Positions 1 through 11,090 of a DNA stretch of 64,000 bases are shown one piece after another. The notes beneath the pieces are model-generated. The model had not been told where the DNA came from, did not search any database, and was given only the letters and a program-made list of their open reading frames with translations. Origin of the DNA: Phymatolithon calcareum (lineage: Eukaryota > Rhodophyta > Florideophyceae > Hapalidiales); the NCBI GenBank assembly GCA_977006965.1, contig OZ345353.1, forward strand, positions 1,798,001 to 1,862,000, given 5' to 3'. How positions within the stretch are numbered: position 1 is the first letter of the stretch; every line of letters begins with the position of its first letter. The position numbers were made by a program, and so were the translations under genes.

Positions 1-3000
1 GCTGCTCGTCGTTCCTGCGCTCCACCATGCAACAGCAATGGGAGTGGCAACTTTCGTCCAAACATAGTTTGCGCGAATCCATCTCGGCGCGCAGAGTCTA
101 TCAACTTTTGCGTGTATTGCTTCACAAGAGGGAACTGTTCATGGAACCCTGCAATCAGATTCTTCGCGTCGCGTTGCGGAACATTAAGCTGCTGCGCCAA
201 TCCGTGTGCTGAAATTCCGTACGGAATCCCATAGCTCACCTCCTTCGCTTTCGTACGCTGTTCTTTTGTGATTAATCCAGTATTCTTCACCCCGAAAATT
301 CGTGCAGCTACAGCGGTGTGCACGTCCACTCCGTCCGCAAATGCTTCGCGAAGTGCCGGATCGCCACTTAGCGCCGCGATAATGCGCAATTCAATTTGAC
401 TGTAATCCGCACACAGAATGGAAAACCCTGGCGATGCACAAACGGTACTTCGAACTTTTCGGCCAAGCTGAGACCGGCTGGGTATCGACTGCAAATTTGG
501 ACGCGACGTGGAAAGACGCCCTGAAGAAGACGCATCTTGCACAAAGGTAGTTCGAATTCGCCCATCCGAATGTATCGCATCAATGAGTGACCGTGTATAC
601 GTGTTCAGAATTTTTGAAACTTCCCTGTGCTCAATCATCAATTGTGCAAACTCCCGCTTCTCGGCTGGGATCCGCTGATCGTTTGCAACCATGGATAAGA
701 CTCTTTTGTTCGCTGGATACTTCCCGCTTGCGCTTGGCTTTACCTTAATCGGAAGTTTCCATGTCTCAAACAGCAATTTCGCAACATCGTCCCGAGATGT
801 TGGTCTAAATCGGCCCTCGGCATCATCAGCTTTGGAGATAGCAAGGCGTAGGCTCTTCTCAACCGAGACGAGACGACTTTTGACATGGGCTTCAAAAGTG
901 CTGAGATCTTCAGCTTCGCACGGAACGCCGTTTATCTCCATTTCCGCAAGAACTGGGATAAGCGGGAACTCCACTTGTTGCGCAACGCGGTCCAGCTTCT
1001 CCTTGAGAAGACCTGCTTTGAGTTTAAGCCCAATTTGAAATCCGAGATCGCTTAATGCTAATGCATCTTCCGGTTCTTCAGGGCAAGACAATTGCTTCAC
1101 CTTTCCGTCGGATAGCCATCTTTTCAAAGCACCTTCCCATAAATATACGCTCGCCAAAGATGAGTCAGTAAGGCGCTGACCTGCATGAAGCAAGTCTGCA
1201 GCGATTCGAACATCGAACAGCCTTCCATGCAAGAAAATGTTGTGTGAGGAGAGCAAGCACTTCGCATTCTCTTTCATGAACCATCCAACTTTCTCAACAG
1301 CAGGGTCGCTTAGAATTCGCACAAGTGCATCAGGCAATAACTCCTTTCCGGTACAGTCTATGAATAGTGACCTCTGTGGCTCGGTTGAAACTGCGACACC
1401 TTTCATCTTGGACTTTCCACTTTCAGTTTTTGCAACAACCATCGATAACCCAATGGGTGACGATATTCCAGAGAGCGCTTCTTCAATTTCTTCATCATCA
1501 ACCAAAAACCGGTAGCTCTCAGTCGAAGGCGCACAATAAGTACCGATTTCAAATTCATTTCTCTGTTCAGATGCACACATGTTTTTCACGATAGCTTTAG
1601 CTTCCAGCTGCTGAACGTCAGGCGACAGAACTGGGGCGTCTTCAGTACTAACAGTGACTTCCTCAACTTTGGGAAGGTAAATAAATCGTTCAGGTACGTC
1701 ATCAGCAGAGTGGAGCATACGAGATATTAAGCGACTCGAGCTGAACTCCAAAAATCGAGAAATTTCCTTGATCTCATCTTCTTGCACAGGTCTTCGGCGA
1801 AATTTCTGCCATGAGAAGTCCGGTAGGTTGACGTTGTCCCGAATCGTCACCATATTTTTCATCATCAGCGTTCGTTGTTCGTAGTATGTTAAACTGGACG
1901 CGTGACGCTTTGGTAGAATTTTTCGAAGTGCACTCTTTCCATCATCTTTGCTTTTCTTCGACCTTCCTTTAGTATATCCTTCAGGTTTCTCTTCAGCAGA
2001 CTTATCTTGCTCCTCAATAGAACGAGCAGCCGCAAGAACGGCTTCAAGAGATCCAAAATGCTTAATCAGTTTCGGAGCCGTACGGGGCCCAATACCAGGG
2101 ACGCCCTTAATAGAATCCGCAGCGTCTCCGATTAGGGTTAGAATATCCACATATCGACTGGGATGTAGGTCCGAATACTCTTCCCGAAAAGAATCTTCCG
2201 TGACGTATTCGAAGGGTCGAGAGTTCGTGCCCGGTTTTAAAATGCTCACGAAATCGCGATCGAGCAATTGCCGAAAATCTTTGTCAATAGACACGATCAC
2301 GGAGAAGATACCGGCTCTCTTAGCACGCCGCACGATTGTACCGATTACATCATCGGCCTCAAAAAGGTTTTGCTCGATGGTGGCAAGTCCTAATGCGCGC
2401 ACCATACGCTTCACCACGGGAATCGCTGCGATGACCCCTGCTGGGGTGGGACCTCTATCCGCCTTGTATTCCGGATATTCTGCGGTTCGATGATCCAGTT
2501 CTCCGGGCTTTTTCCGGCCTTCGAATACGACTACGACAGGATTGCCTTTGACGTGCTTCTGGAGCAGACTGAGAAGCACGTTCGTGAATCCGTAAACTGC
2601 GCGCGTGTCAAACATGTCCTTCGAAGACATCGTTGTCTTTACAAGCGCATAATACGAGCGGTAGAGTATTCCAAACCCGTCGACAAGGAACAAGCGTTGT
2701 GATTTATCGCTGGTGAAATCGGGGTCAATCTCAGATTTGTTGTCACCGATGCAGTCATTTGGATTCGCATTCGATTCGTCTTCTTGCCCCAATGCGGTTC
2801 TTGTACCATGAGGGCGACTTCGTAAGCTGTCCTTCAGGATTTCAGTGGCATCCAATTCAACAGAATTCTGGTTGTCTGCCGCTGGTGACCGAGACTTAGC
2901 TATGCTAGAGCTACTCAGAGCGTCGCCGGTTGCATGGCGCGGCAGCAGATGGGGTACAGCATATTGCTCGGGATTTTGCAATGCATGTATACCAACATTG

Positions 3001-3134
3001 GAACGCGCCCAGCGATGAGACCTTGCTCTTCGCCGACACAAACGGGACTCTGAAACGTACAACAGACCGGAACAAATACCGCAGGACACAATGAATGCAT
3101 GCAAAGAACCTGACTGACTTCTCGGTGCGGTCAT
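1..3134 (-). CDS. polA: Bacterial-type DNA polymerase I (family A), C-terminus cut by window edge
   Basis: The minus-strand frame is open from an ATG at 3134 to the window edge (1044 codons visible); the last part of the polymerase domain lies outside. Residues 1 to about 140 are basic and Ser-rich with a hydrophobic patch, which suggests an organelle presequence. From about residue 149 there is a complete 5'-3' exonuclease domain (LVDGFGILYRSYYAL, then helix-hairpin-helix IGDAADSIKGVPGIGP near 335). A Lys/Ser-rich linker follows, then a 3'-5' exonuclease-like fold lacking the first DxE motif, so proofreading is probably lost, as in Taq or Bacillus enzymes. The polymerase part has motif A (DYSQIELR, D near 910) and motif B (RTKAKEVSYGIPYG). 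Inferred role: replication and repair of organellar DNA. It is divergent from the ubiquitin protease gene. No intron is visible. Family call is sure; organelle targeting is inference. Confidence 0.93.
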   Translation of the reverse strand, partial: MTAPRSQSGSLHAFIVSCGICSGLLYVSESRLCRRRARSHRWARSNVGIHALQNPEQYAVPHLLPRHATGDALSSSSIAKSRSPAADNQNSVELDATEILKDSLRSRPHGTRTALGQEDESNANPNDCIGDNKSEIDPDFTSDKSQRLFLVDGFGILYRSYYALVKTTMSSKDMFDTRAVYGFTNVLLSLLQKHVKGNPVVVVFEGRKKPGELDHRTAEYPEYKADRGPTPAGVIAAIPVVKRMVRALGLATIEQNLFEADDVIGTIVRRAKRAGIFSVIVSIDKDFRQLLDRDFVSILKPGTNSRPFEYVTEDSFREEYSDLHPSRYVDILTLIGDAADSIKGVPGIGPRTAPKLIKHFGSLEAVLAAARSIEEQDKSAEEKPEGYTKGRSKKSKDDGKSALRKILPKRHASSLTYYEQRTLMMKNMVTIRDNVNLPDFSWQKFRRRPVQEDEIKEISRFLEFSSSRLISRMLHSADDVPERFIYLPKVEEVTVSTEDAPVLSPDVQQLEAKAIVKNMCASEQRNEFEIGTYCAPSTESYRFLVDDEEIEEALSGISSPIGLSMVVAKTESGKSKMKGVAVSTEPQRSLFIDCTGKELLPDALVRILSDPAVEKVGWFMKENAKCLLSSHNIFLHGRLFDVRIAADLLHAGQRLTDSSLASVYLWEGALKRWLSDGKVKQLSCPEEPEDALALSDLGFQIGLKLKAGLLKEKLDRVAQQVEFPLIPVLAEMEINGVPCEAEDLSTFEAHVKSRLVSVEKSLRLAISKADDAEGRFRPTSRDDVAKLLFETWKLPIKVKPSASGKYPANKRVLSMVANDQRIPAEKREFAQLMIEHREVSKILNTYTRSLIDAIHSDGRIRTTFVQDASSSGRLSTSRPNLQSIPSRSQLGRKVRSTVCASPGFSILCADYSQIELRIIAALSGDPALREAFADGVDVHTAVAARIFGVKNTGLITKEQRTKAKEVSYGIPYGISAHGLAQQLNVPQRDAKNLIAGFHEQFPLVKQYTQKLIDSARRDGFAQTMFGRKLPLPLLLHGGAQERRA

Positions 3135-3898
3135 GTTACAGTGATATCGATCTCTCTGGTTCACATGCTTGATAAAATTACGCAAAGTAATTCACAGCAA
3201 CTGGCAAACTCAATACCTTGCAAATGGAACAAGTTGAGATTAATGCACCTTTGGTGCAGCACAATCAGCGGATCCCATACGGAAGGATCAACTGAGGTGG
3301 TATCGGCGAGTGCGGTAGAGTTGCGAAATATTTTTACTTTTCCAAAAAATTAACTATTTTGACCAAAAACTTGGAAGCCAAATGTCGCTCCGCCGTGCAG
3401 TTTTTAAGAACACGGCACATTGACATGTCAACTATAATGCACGGTTGTATTGCCCTGAATTAAGACGGAATTTTATCTTCTGAAGCTGATACGATAAAGA
3501 TACAAAAAAGGAAAGTTTTACGGTACATTCTGTTGACGAGTAAGCCCACCGTGCCGAAAGTTTACCAAAACGGCTTGTTCATGTATGACCGCAAATGCGT
3601 ATCGAAATTCGAATTTCAAAGAAAGCGACCCACAAAGACCAAAAAATGGGTGGCATTTTCGTGAATTAATTTGCAAACTATTTCGCCGGGGTCCTGTTCT
3701 CGTCTCCACTCTACATTTCCCCATCAAGGGTGTGCACGTCATTATCAGGGCAATCGCACATTTTGAAGGTCGTGAGCCTGAGCGACCAGGGAGAACTAAT
3801 TCCGGAGCCAGCATTTTAAAGGATTCGCGCACGCTGCACGCCGCGCGCCGGCTGCGCGCTATTTCGCGCTTGTGCCGTGCGGAGCTGCCGCAGCGGCA
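3135..3898. promoter_or_regulatory. Divergent intergenic region between polA-like and ubiquitin protease genes
   Basis: A 764 bp spacer separates two genes transcribed away from each other, so it must hold both promoters. A TATA-like TTTTAAA lies near 3815, about 80 bp before the favoured ubiquitin-protease ATG. I see no repeat or further gene here; small reading frames in it are not convincing. Confidence 0.5.
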
Positions 3899-5263
3899 AT
3901 GGGTGCTGTCAATTCGACTGGGAACAAGCTCGAGAAGGCGCTTGCCGCGGATCTCCCGGAGGATGAAAGATACTTTGGCCTGGACAACTTTGGAAACACA
4001 TGCTACTGTAACTCAGTATTGCAAGCACTGTACTTTTGTGAGCCGTTCCGGCGCGCCGTACTGGAGTATGACCGGGCGCGACGACCGAGCCGTGTGGGCA
4101 GTGACCGCAGCGATAGCCGCGGAAGTTTCCTGTCTTCTACCTCAGCGAGCTCCGCTGTCAATGGCGGGCTAAAGAATGCTGTCAAAGGGGTCGTTGGCAT
4201 GGGGGGAAGCAGTAGCGGAGCGAGCGCCAGCAATGGACCTGGTGGTGTGGCAGATGCTGGGGCTGATGCACCGGGAGGTGGCGTTGCAGGGGCGGAGGAT
4301 ACGATGCTGACGGCGCTCGCGGACCTTTTCCACTTCATCTCGACACACAAGAAGAGGACTGGGTCGGTGCCGCCTAAGACGTTTGTGAGCAAATTGCGAC
4401 AGCAGAACGACTTGTTCTCGACATACATGCACCAGGATGCGCATGAGTTTCTCAATTTCATCCTCAATGATATTGTCGAGTGCTTGCGTAAAGAGGCGAG
4501 TGCGTCACAGGCGCAGCGTCGTAAACGTGTTCTGAGTTCTGCCGACGACGACACGCGGCACATGTCTGATAGCAAAACTCTTCATGCCAACGGTCTGGTG
4601 AGCGGCGGAAAGGCAGATCAGAGGAAGAAGGAGGAGAAACCACCAAGCACATTTGTACATGACCTTTTCGAAGGAAAACTTTCGAACGAAGTGCGATGTC
4701 TATGCTGTGAGACGGTAACGCGAAGGGTGGAGTCCTTTTTTGATCTGAGCGTGGACGTTGAGCAAAACTCGTCATTAACGGCCTGTCTCCGTAACTTTTC
4801 GTCGACGGAGCTGTTGCGCGATCAAGACAAGTTTTACTGTGATTCGTGCTGTTCGCTACAAGAGGCGGAACGTCGCATGCGTATCAAGATCCTGCCACAA
4901 ATTCTGTCTCTGCATCTGAAGCGGTTCAAATTCATCGAGCAATTTAAAAAGTACAAGAAGCTAAGCTATAGGGTAGTATTTCCGTTAGAACTCCGTTTGT
5001 GCAACACAAGTGATGACGCGGAAGATCCAGACCGGCTCTACTCACTTTTTGCTGTCGTCGTGCATGTTGGCAGCGGACCTAACCAAGGTCATTACGTCTC
5101 GCTTATTAAGTCCCATGGGCAGTGGCTGATGTTCGATGACGATTGCGTTGAAGTGAAGGCCGAAAGTGAGCTGCAGAGCGTGTTCGGAATGACACAAGAT
5201 AGCTCGCAGAGCACGGAAGCAGGGTACATTTTATTTTATGAACAGATATCCTCCAACACATAA
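3899..5263 (+). CDS. UBP3: Ubiquitin carboxyl-terminal hydrolase, USP12/USP46 - plant UBP3/UBP4 type
   Basis: A 454-residue deubiquitinase that would remove ubiquitin from proteins. The Cys box FGNTCYCNS gives the nucleophile C35. The His box [19 protein letters not shown] gives H398 and an Asp near 413. A zinc ribbon of two Cys pairs (CLCC near 270 and YCDSC near 320) sits in the fingers region. Length and order match the compact USP12/46 and Arabidopsis UBP3/4 group, except for a Ser/Gly/Ala-rich insert of about 60 residues after the Cys box. I chose the ATG at 3899 because its product starts MGA...KLEKAL like the plant enzymes, which would allow N-myristoylation; an in-frame ATG at 3872 would add nine residues and destroy that signal. 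No intron. It converges on the presequence protease gene, with 158 bp between the stops. Confidence 0.95.
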   Translation: MGAVNSTGNKLEKALAADLPEDERYFGLDNFGNTCYCNSVLQALYFCEPFRRAVLEYDRARRPSRVGSDRSDSRGSFLSSTSASSAVNGGLKNAVKGVVGMGGSSSGASASNGPGGVADAGADAPGGGVAGAEDTMLTALADLFHFISTHKKRTGSVPPKTFVSKLRQQNDLFSTYMHQDAHEFLNFILNDIVECLRKEASASQAQRRKRVLSSADDDTRHMSDSKTLHANGLVSGGKADQRKKEEKPPSTFVHDLFEGKLSNEVRCLCCETVTRRVESFFDLSVDVEQNSSLTACLRNFSSTELLRDQDKFYCDSCCSLQEAERRMRIKILPQILSLHLKRFKFIEQFKKYKKLSYRVVFPLELRLCNTSDDAEDPDRLYSLFAVVVHVGSGPNQGHYVSLIKSHGQWLMFDDDCVEVKAESELQSVFGMTQDSSQSTEAGYILFYEQISSNT

Positions 5264-5421
5264 CAAGTTCACTCCGCGTGCGCGACGGCCCACTTTGTAA
5301 AAATAGCGCTTAGGGCTGCTCGTGACAAACCCCTACACAAAACTGACACATTTGGTCCTCAATTCCTTCACATCGCCGGTGTATCCCTCACTTTTATTAG
5401 TTCTGCTCGTTTCCCAAACAA

Positions 5422-8400
5422 TCAGATAACTGTTTCAATATTGAGGTCAAGACCCTCGTCCTGGGCCCTCTTAATTGCGTCCTCGCCGCCCACGACGACA
5501 ACGCTTCCTGACTTGCGCACAGCCTCGAGGGCGTCTGCAAATTCCCTAAAGTCTCCATTAGTAGCCCCTAGCAGCTCATCCCTCTTCTGCTGCCTTATTT
5601 CGTCCGTCTCACCGGTAAGCACACGCATTGCCGACGCGAAGCCCTTGGCGTCGGGCAATTGGTAAGAGTCCAGCGTGCCTATCATGCCGATGATGCTCTT
5701 GGTCATCTCATCAGGAGACAGATTAATGCCTCTCAAAAATTCAGGCGCCCCATCGTAACCATCAAGCGTGGCGTTGATGTTAGGGTCTCTGTACGACAGG
5801 TACGTGAACATTCCTGTACGGGGATCAAGTCTGCAGAACCCGCCGTATGCACCACCTTGAACGCGAATCTTGTCCCACAGATACGAAGTACCTAGATGCT
5901 TGGCAATCAAGGAATGGCTTCCATTGAGTTCGATTCCCGCATCCAAAATGTTTGCTGCTTTTCCGACATAGTTCACAGACGACGGAACAATTAAGCCTTC
6001 ATTCGCTCTCGAAATGAGGCTCGGAGTCGACAACCAAGACGCTTTTGAACCAACTGCCTTCTCCGGTAGGCGATCCAAAAATGCCATAACCGACGGTCGC
6101 ACGGTGTTGAAGTCGTCCTTCGTGGTTGTGATATTCACTAACAGATTCTCGCGCGACATGGCGGCCAGCTTCAGTTTACGAAGGTCCGCAACAACTGAAT
6201 CCCAGTCGGTATCAACCCGGACAATAAGATCTCTCACAGCCTTCAGGAAATCAACGCCGCCCATTTGTTCATCTGCCCACAGCCCTGGGCGGAACATGGC
6301 ACCGAGCCTGCTGGAGGCAACGATGTGACCGCTGCCTGCCATGCCGGACTCCAGTCCGGCGCGTTCTTCCACAAGAAGCTGTCGGATACGCTCCTTATTT
6401 TCGATGTCGACCTCTGTCAGAATCTCTGACGTAATATCCATGAGCGCCGGTACCTGACTCACCATTCCCTTCCCCCGCACAAGAAGCCTGGCAACCGCAG
6501 GACCCTTTCCGTCTGGAGAAACCATTTGGCTGATGTACGAAGAGGAACGAATACCGCCCGTTTCACGCCCCACTTGCTGCTGGAGCGATACAAAATCTTG
6601 TTTAGTTGTGCCCAACTCTGTGAGCCCGCTTGCGAAGATTGACATAAGAGGGAGAAGTTCCGTCGGCACATGCGTCATATCGAGAGCGAGGTCAACGTAC
6701 ACAACGCCATTTGTGAATAAAGGGTGATGCAAAATCATGACGCCCTTATCGTCGTGACGCTCCACAGGGACGACCTTGGTTTTCTTATCAAGATCGTCTC
6801 TGGTAAGAGTCGGAATTTTCGCCAATTGAACTGGGTCATCGGGGGCAGCCTGCTGCGCTTTGAGGCGCTGCGTCTCAGACACAATCCGTTTGAAGTCCTT
6901 CTCTGAGAAAGATTTTACAGAGTCAGTAATTCGCTTCTGCTCCGCCTCGTCTTCTTTTCTTGCAAACTCTGGGTCGGGTGTCAACGTAACAAGGGCGCGA
7001 TGAGGGTTCTGCAGGATAAACTTCGACACACACTCCTGGAATACTGGGTCATTAGCGGCCAAGCGTTCCTTGAGTTCACGAACAGCTTTCTCAAACTTGA
7101 GCGGCTCAAGCGGGTCCGCGTCATGCAGCCAAGTAGTCATAGCGCGAAGCATGAGACTGAGGCCCTTCGGGAAAGAACCAGTGTTATTCTCGCGAAGACG
7201 GAACTCAATGGTGTTGAGACTTGCCTCGATCATGGGTTCGGGGATTCCATTCTTCACAATATCCTCAAACACACCGAATACTACTTTCTCCATTTTCTTC
7301 ACTGCATCAGAAGTCATGCCCTTAAGACCAACGGAGAATGTCATTTGACGAAGATCCGTCTCCAGTCCCCCTCCTACGACATCGTCACCGAGACCCGAAT
7401 CCGTTAACGCCTTGCGTAATGGCGATGCCGACATGGCCAACACGATGTGGTTCAGAACGGTAAGCGTGAGAAGATCTGCGGGATTCATTTCATCAACTGG
7501 TGGATTTATGAGCCAATTCACAGTAGCCATCACCTTGCGCGACAACTCTTCTCCAGACCCGGCGTCATACGTAAACTGAAACTCCTTAGGCGCAGTCCAT
7601 TGCTTCTGCAATCCAACAGCCGAGTTAACCTTCCGCTCGTCAAACTCATTCAGGAAACTATTTGCCTTTGCAAGACGCTTTTCCTCTGGGTCGTCGCCGT
7701 AAAACCACATCCGAGCATTGCTGGGGTGGTAATAGCTGTCGTAAAAGGCCTTGAATTGTTCCCACGACAAGTTGGGAATATCCCTTGGATGGCCTCCAGA
7801 TTCCACACCGTACGTAGTATCCGGAAATAGAACTCGCTGCGAGAGCTCCGACAACACTCTATCAGACGAGGAGTACGCACCTTTCATCTCATTGTACACG
7901 ACTCCCTTGATGGACACCTTTCCGCCAATCTCGTCGAGCTCAAGATGGTGACCCTCTTGGGCCAGGGTGTCGGGAGTGAGCGTGGGGTGGAACACGGCAT
8001 CCATGTACACATCGACCAGGTTGTAAAAGTCACGTTCATTGCAGCTTGCGACAGGATAGCATGTCTTGTCAGGATACGTAAATGCATTAAGGAATGTGTT
8101 CAGAGAGCTTTTGATTAGTTCAACAAAAGGCTCCTTCACAGGATATTTTCGGCTTCCGCAAAGCACAGAATGCTCCAAAATGTGCGGCACGCCCGTGGAG
8201 TCGCTCGGTGGTGTGCGGAACACTACTCCAAAAGTCTTATTCTCGTCTTCGTTTGAGACACTGAGGAGCTCGGTACCAGTTCGCTGATGCACCCAGACAC
8301 GAACAACAGACGCAACCTCTTTGACATACTCCTCGCGGTCAAGACGGAAATTGTCCACGACTTCGCCAATTTTCCGGGGTCTCACAGTTGGGGCCGCGGC

Positions 8401-8589
8401 GACCATAGTCGGTGAGTGCAACGCATACGAGCTGGCCGGTACAGGCACCACATTGGAGGAGACTCCGCGTACGGGGGTGCCCACAGACCAGCGGTAATGG
8501 ATGAGACTGACGCAGCGTGGGCTCCGGGAAACGCGCGAGGCCCGCGTCAGCCGCGCGACGGACGTCACAAAGGCCACGCAAGAGTTCAT
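5422..8589 (-). CDS. PREP1: Presequence protease (PreP), M16C metalloprotease of mitochondria/plastid
   Basis: A 1055-residue single-exon gene. The inverted zinc motif HILEH is at 136-140 (H136, catalytic E139, H140) and the third ligand is E234 in NEMKGAYS. A second M16 half follows, and near the C-terminus RVQGGAYGG keeps the Arg and Tyr typical of the substrate-binding half. PreP folds as two joined halves around a closed chamber and degrades cleaved targeting peptides and other short unfolded peptides in the matrix or stroma. The first about 65 residues are rich in Arg, Ser and Val and nearly lack acids, as expected of a transit peptide. Length fits the family (about 1000-1080). Upstream, 8590-8820 should hold the promoter; nothing specific is visible apart from an AT-rich TTAAAATATC-like stretch near 8810 on this strand. 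Confidence 0.96.
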   Translation of the reverse strand: MNSCVAFVTSVARLTRASRVSRSPRCVSLIHYRWSVGTPVRGVSSNVVPVPASSYALHSPTMVAAAPTVRPRKIGEVVDNFRLDREEYVKEVASVVRVWVHQRTGTELLSVSNEDENKTFGVVFRTPPSDSTGVPHILEHSVLCGSRKYPVKEPFVELIKSSLNTFLNAFTYPDKTCYPVASCNERDFYNLVDVYMDAVFHPTLTPDTLAQEGHHLELDEIGGKVSIKGVVYNEMKGAYSSSDRVLSELSQRVLFPDTTYGVESGGHPRDIPNLSWEQFKAFYDSYYHPSNARMWFYGDDPEEKRLAKANSFLNEFDERKVNSAVGLQKQWTAPKEFQFTYDAGSGEELSRKVMATVNWLINPPVDEMNPADLLTLTVLNHIVLAMSASPLRKALTDSGLGDDVVGGGLETDLRQMTFSVGLKGMTSDAVKKMEKVVFGVFEDIVKNGIPEPMIEASLNTIEFRLRENNTGSFPKGLSLMLRAMTTWLHDADPLEPLKFEKAVRELKERLAANDPVFQECVSKFILQNPHRALVTLTPDPEFARKEDEAEQKRITDSVKSFSEKDFKRIVSETQRLKAQQAAPDDPVQLAKIPTLTRDDLDKKTKVVPVERHDDKGVMILHHPLFTNGVVYVDLALDMTHVPTELLPLMSIFASGLTELGTTKQDFVSLQQQVGRETGGIRSSSYISQMVSPDGKGPAVARLLVRGKGMVSQVPALMDITSEILTEVDIENKERIRQLLVEERAGLESGMAGSGHIVASSRLGAMFRPGLWADEQMGGVDFLKAVRDLIVRVDTDWDSVVADLRKLKLAAMSRENLLVNITTTKDDFNTVRPSVMAFLDRLPEKAVGSKASWLSTPSLISRANEGLIVPSSVNYVGKAANILDAGIELNGSHSLIAKHLGTSYLWDKIRVQGGAYGGFCRLDPRTGMFTYLSYRDPNINATLDGYDGAPEFLRGINLSPDEMTKSIIGMIGTLDSYQLPDAKGFASAMRVLTGETDEIRQQKRDELLGATNGDFREFADALEAVRKSGSVVVVGGEDAIKRAQDEGLDLNIETVI

Positions 8590-10718
8590 CGCAATAGAGA
8601 TATCGCGGTCGTTGCGTAAATTGCTTGCCGTGCTTTGGGGCAGAGGTGGAAGGAAATGGAGAAGGAGTGAGTTCGCTAGAGTGGAGGAAGGCCTTCAGGG
8701 AGAGGAACGATGTTCGCCCGATATCCGGAGCTCAAAGGTGATAGAGCGAGACTGGAAGGCGACTGAGGCCAATGGGCAAGAGATTTGTGTCGGATAGCGG
8801 TTGGACGAGATATTTTAAGCGGTATGATAGCGGTTTGGGTAAAAACAGGGATTCGGCCGTGAGTAGCACCTAAAAATGGAGGGATTCAGCCAAGCGAAAT
8901 GCGTGTACGATTGTTGTTGTCTCCTCAAAACGGGGAGTGCAAGAAAAGCACGATCAGCTCTGATAGCTTAATCTTAATTCCGTGAAAATGTTCCAACTGT
9001 GTAGATATGACTTCTATACATTAGAGCATAAAATTTGATATAGGTGGAAGGAGGAGCACCGGGCAGACGCAGATGTCTCCTCCACGTAGAAAAAGTACAA
9101 CTTGGAATCGAGCGCTAAGGTTGGATAACTTTTTGGGTGGGGAGAATGCGCCTAAGCACTTTCCCGATTAATGATACTCAGCACAATTTTCCGCACCGGA
9201 CTGTGCGAATCGATCGCCCAAATGAACAGAGCCGGTTAGGATTCTGATGCCGCGAAATTTCCAATAGATTGACAGGCCGAGGGTAACGATGAATTTCGCC
9301 TGCGTGGATTGAGCTGATGTCGTCTGATTGATATTTTGCGGCCCGAGAATTTGTTCTTCCGGTTTGACGTTTGAAAGGGAAAGCTTAGAGACATAAAGTG
9401 TTTCGATGGATTGCAGCTCCATACTCCAAAGTCTTCAAGAATTTGCGTCGGGAAGGCAGACTGACCGGTCCGACTGAGGTGGATCTCTCTATCCCGGTTA
9501 GTTTTCGATCCGCTGAATGATCGACGGCTCCGTTTCGCGTAAGGTGCAGTTATGCGAAGGTTCAGCGAACTGCATATTCACTTATTTGCTCGATCATGCA
9601 ACGAGGAAATCGAATGTAAGACTGAAGAGCGATTGTTCACTATCACTAACGTCGTGTAACCAACGGCTTACAGCATTCCACGTACATAGCACAGGGCGCT
9701 TGTAGTAGACCTTCAGTGTGGTATGGCTGAGTCGCGGTGACAGTGTCCACGGGACCGAAGGTTGCAATGGAAGGCAAGGAGTGAGTCTACGCACGAGCAG
9801 ACAAGGTTTCAACGGCACAATGACGTCCAAGTAGGCACACAATAGCGTATACTTAGCCGGATATTTGTTTGAAATTTATTCTCATTCAAAACTTTCGCAA
9901 ACCCAGAACTTCAAGACCAACTCACTTTTTGTTATATGTTATATGTTGGAGAGCGAGGATCTCTTGCTTTCATACTTTCTGAAGGCTGAACCGCTGATTG
10001 ATAAACCATTACTAGATTGGGAATCGTTTTCTCGCTCTTAGGTTCAGCCGTGACGAGTTCGTGCTAAACAACAGGTCACACGCAGGATTACATCTAGAAT
10101 ATCTACAGGAGTGTGTGGGTGTGTTGCTGATGCTGCGAGTAGATCTAATCAGTGCGATTTTCGTTGGTACTTGCCGTCAGGGGTTATCGTGTGTATACAG
10201 TAGTTAAAACTGAAAAGAATACGATTCGAACCTATGATACAATAGTTTTTCCACTTGTATAAATACCCAATTTCCACCTATTGACCCTTGAATCCACACA
10301 TGCCTTCTCTCACCTAGAACTGTAACAGAGGACATCATGTGCTTTTCTTTTTCCCAACTAACGGCCGCTGCACATGTTAGACTGACGCCGTATCGTCCCT
10401 TACGCATTCGTGCATTGATAGAGATGTTCAATACAGGAGCTGCCGCAGGCAAGCGTTTGCACAAATCTTCTACTACTTGAATCTTCCCAGAAACTGTTGT
10501 TGTTCTCTCAGGTATCGGCTGGATTTGTCCTTTTGCTCTTCATATTTGGAATAAAATATATTCCTCGCTCTTTGAATGGCTATTAGCTTAGAATATGAAA
10601 TGATATTCTTCACTCCTTCATTCGCCCCGTACTCCGATTCGTCTGGCCCCAATTGTCCCTTCGCACATGTCCTTCCTGATCAGGGACCAATCTCTTTGGT
10701 CTAGTTGCAACATCATAA

Positions 10719-10809
10719 CACCACCTGGTCAAGTGGTAAAACTGATCCGGGGGTTGCGCATGAAAGATGTGACCAAGAGAAGGTCCTGGGTTCGAATTCC
10801 AGGTGCGCC
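10719..10809 (+). other. tRNA-like sequence with pol III A and B boxes (pseudo-tRNA or SINE head)
   Basis: TGGTCAAGTGGT (about 10726) fits an A box, and GGGTTCGAATTCC (about 10788) fits a B box / T-arm with a 5 bp stem CTGGG/TCCAG. A GACC...GGTC hairpin sits where a long variable arm would be. The expected 7 bp acceptor stem does not form (CACCACC against GTGCGCC), and no clean anticodon arm is visible, so a working tRNA is unlikely. Confidence 0.35.
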
Positions 10810-10929
10810 TGTTTACCGTGGAGAGTCCGACGCAATTTTCTTCGACGGGATTTTCCTTCGTCGACACGGGGGGATTACAGTGCATCATGCGTGAAAAGAA
10901 GACAAGGGAGCGGTGAAAAAAAGAGTCCA

Positions 10930-11090
10930 AATGTTCTGGCGGTCCACGTGGACTCGGGGATCGTGGAACCACCGCGTTTGCTCCGGGTGGAACGGAATCG
11001 TGTTTCGAGCAGCAGGCAGAGGAGTTCTTTCCTTATTACCGAGCAGAAATAACGCTCTGGCGTAATCTAAGTAGAAGGTAACTCAGCAAT
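10930..11090 (+). repeat. Dispersed repeat, copy 1 (related copies near 27.5, 29.0 and 42.0 kb)
   Basis: The stretch from CGTGGAACCACC through TTGCTCCGG, GAATCGTGTTTCGAG and GCAGGCAGAG to GTAATCTAAGTAGA recurs in diverged form at about 27485-27635 (+), 28993-29100 (-) and 41960-42075 (+). Function unknown; it probably belongs to a mobile element whose ends I could not fix. Confidence 0.5.
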
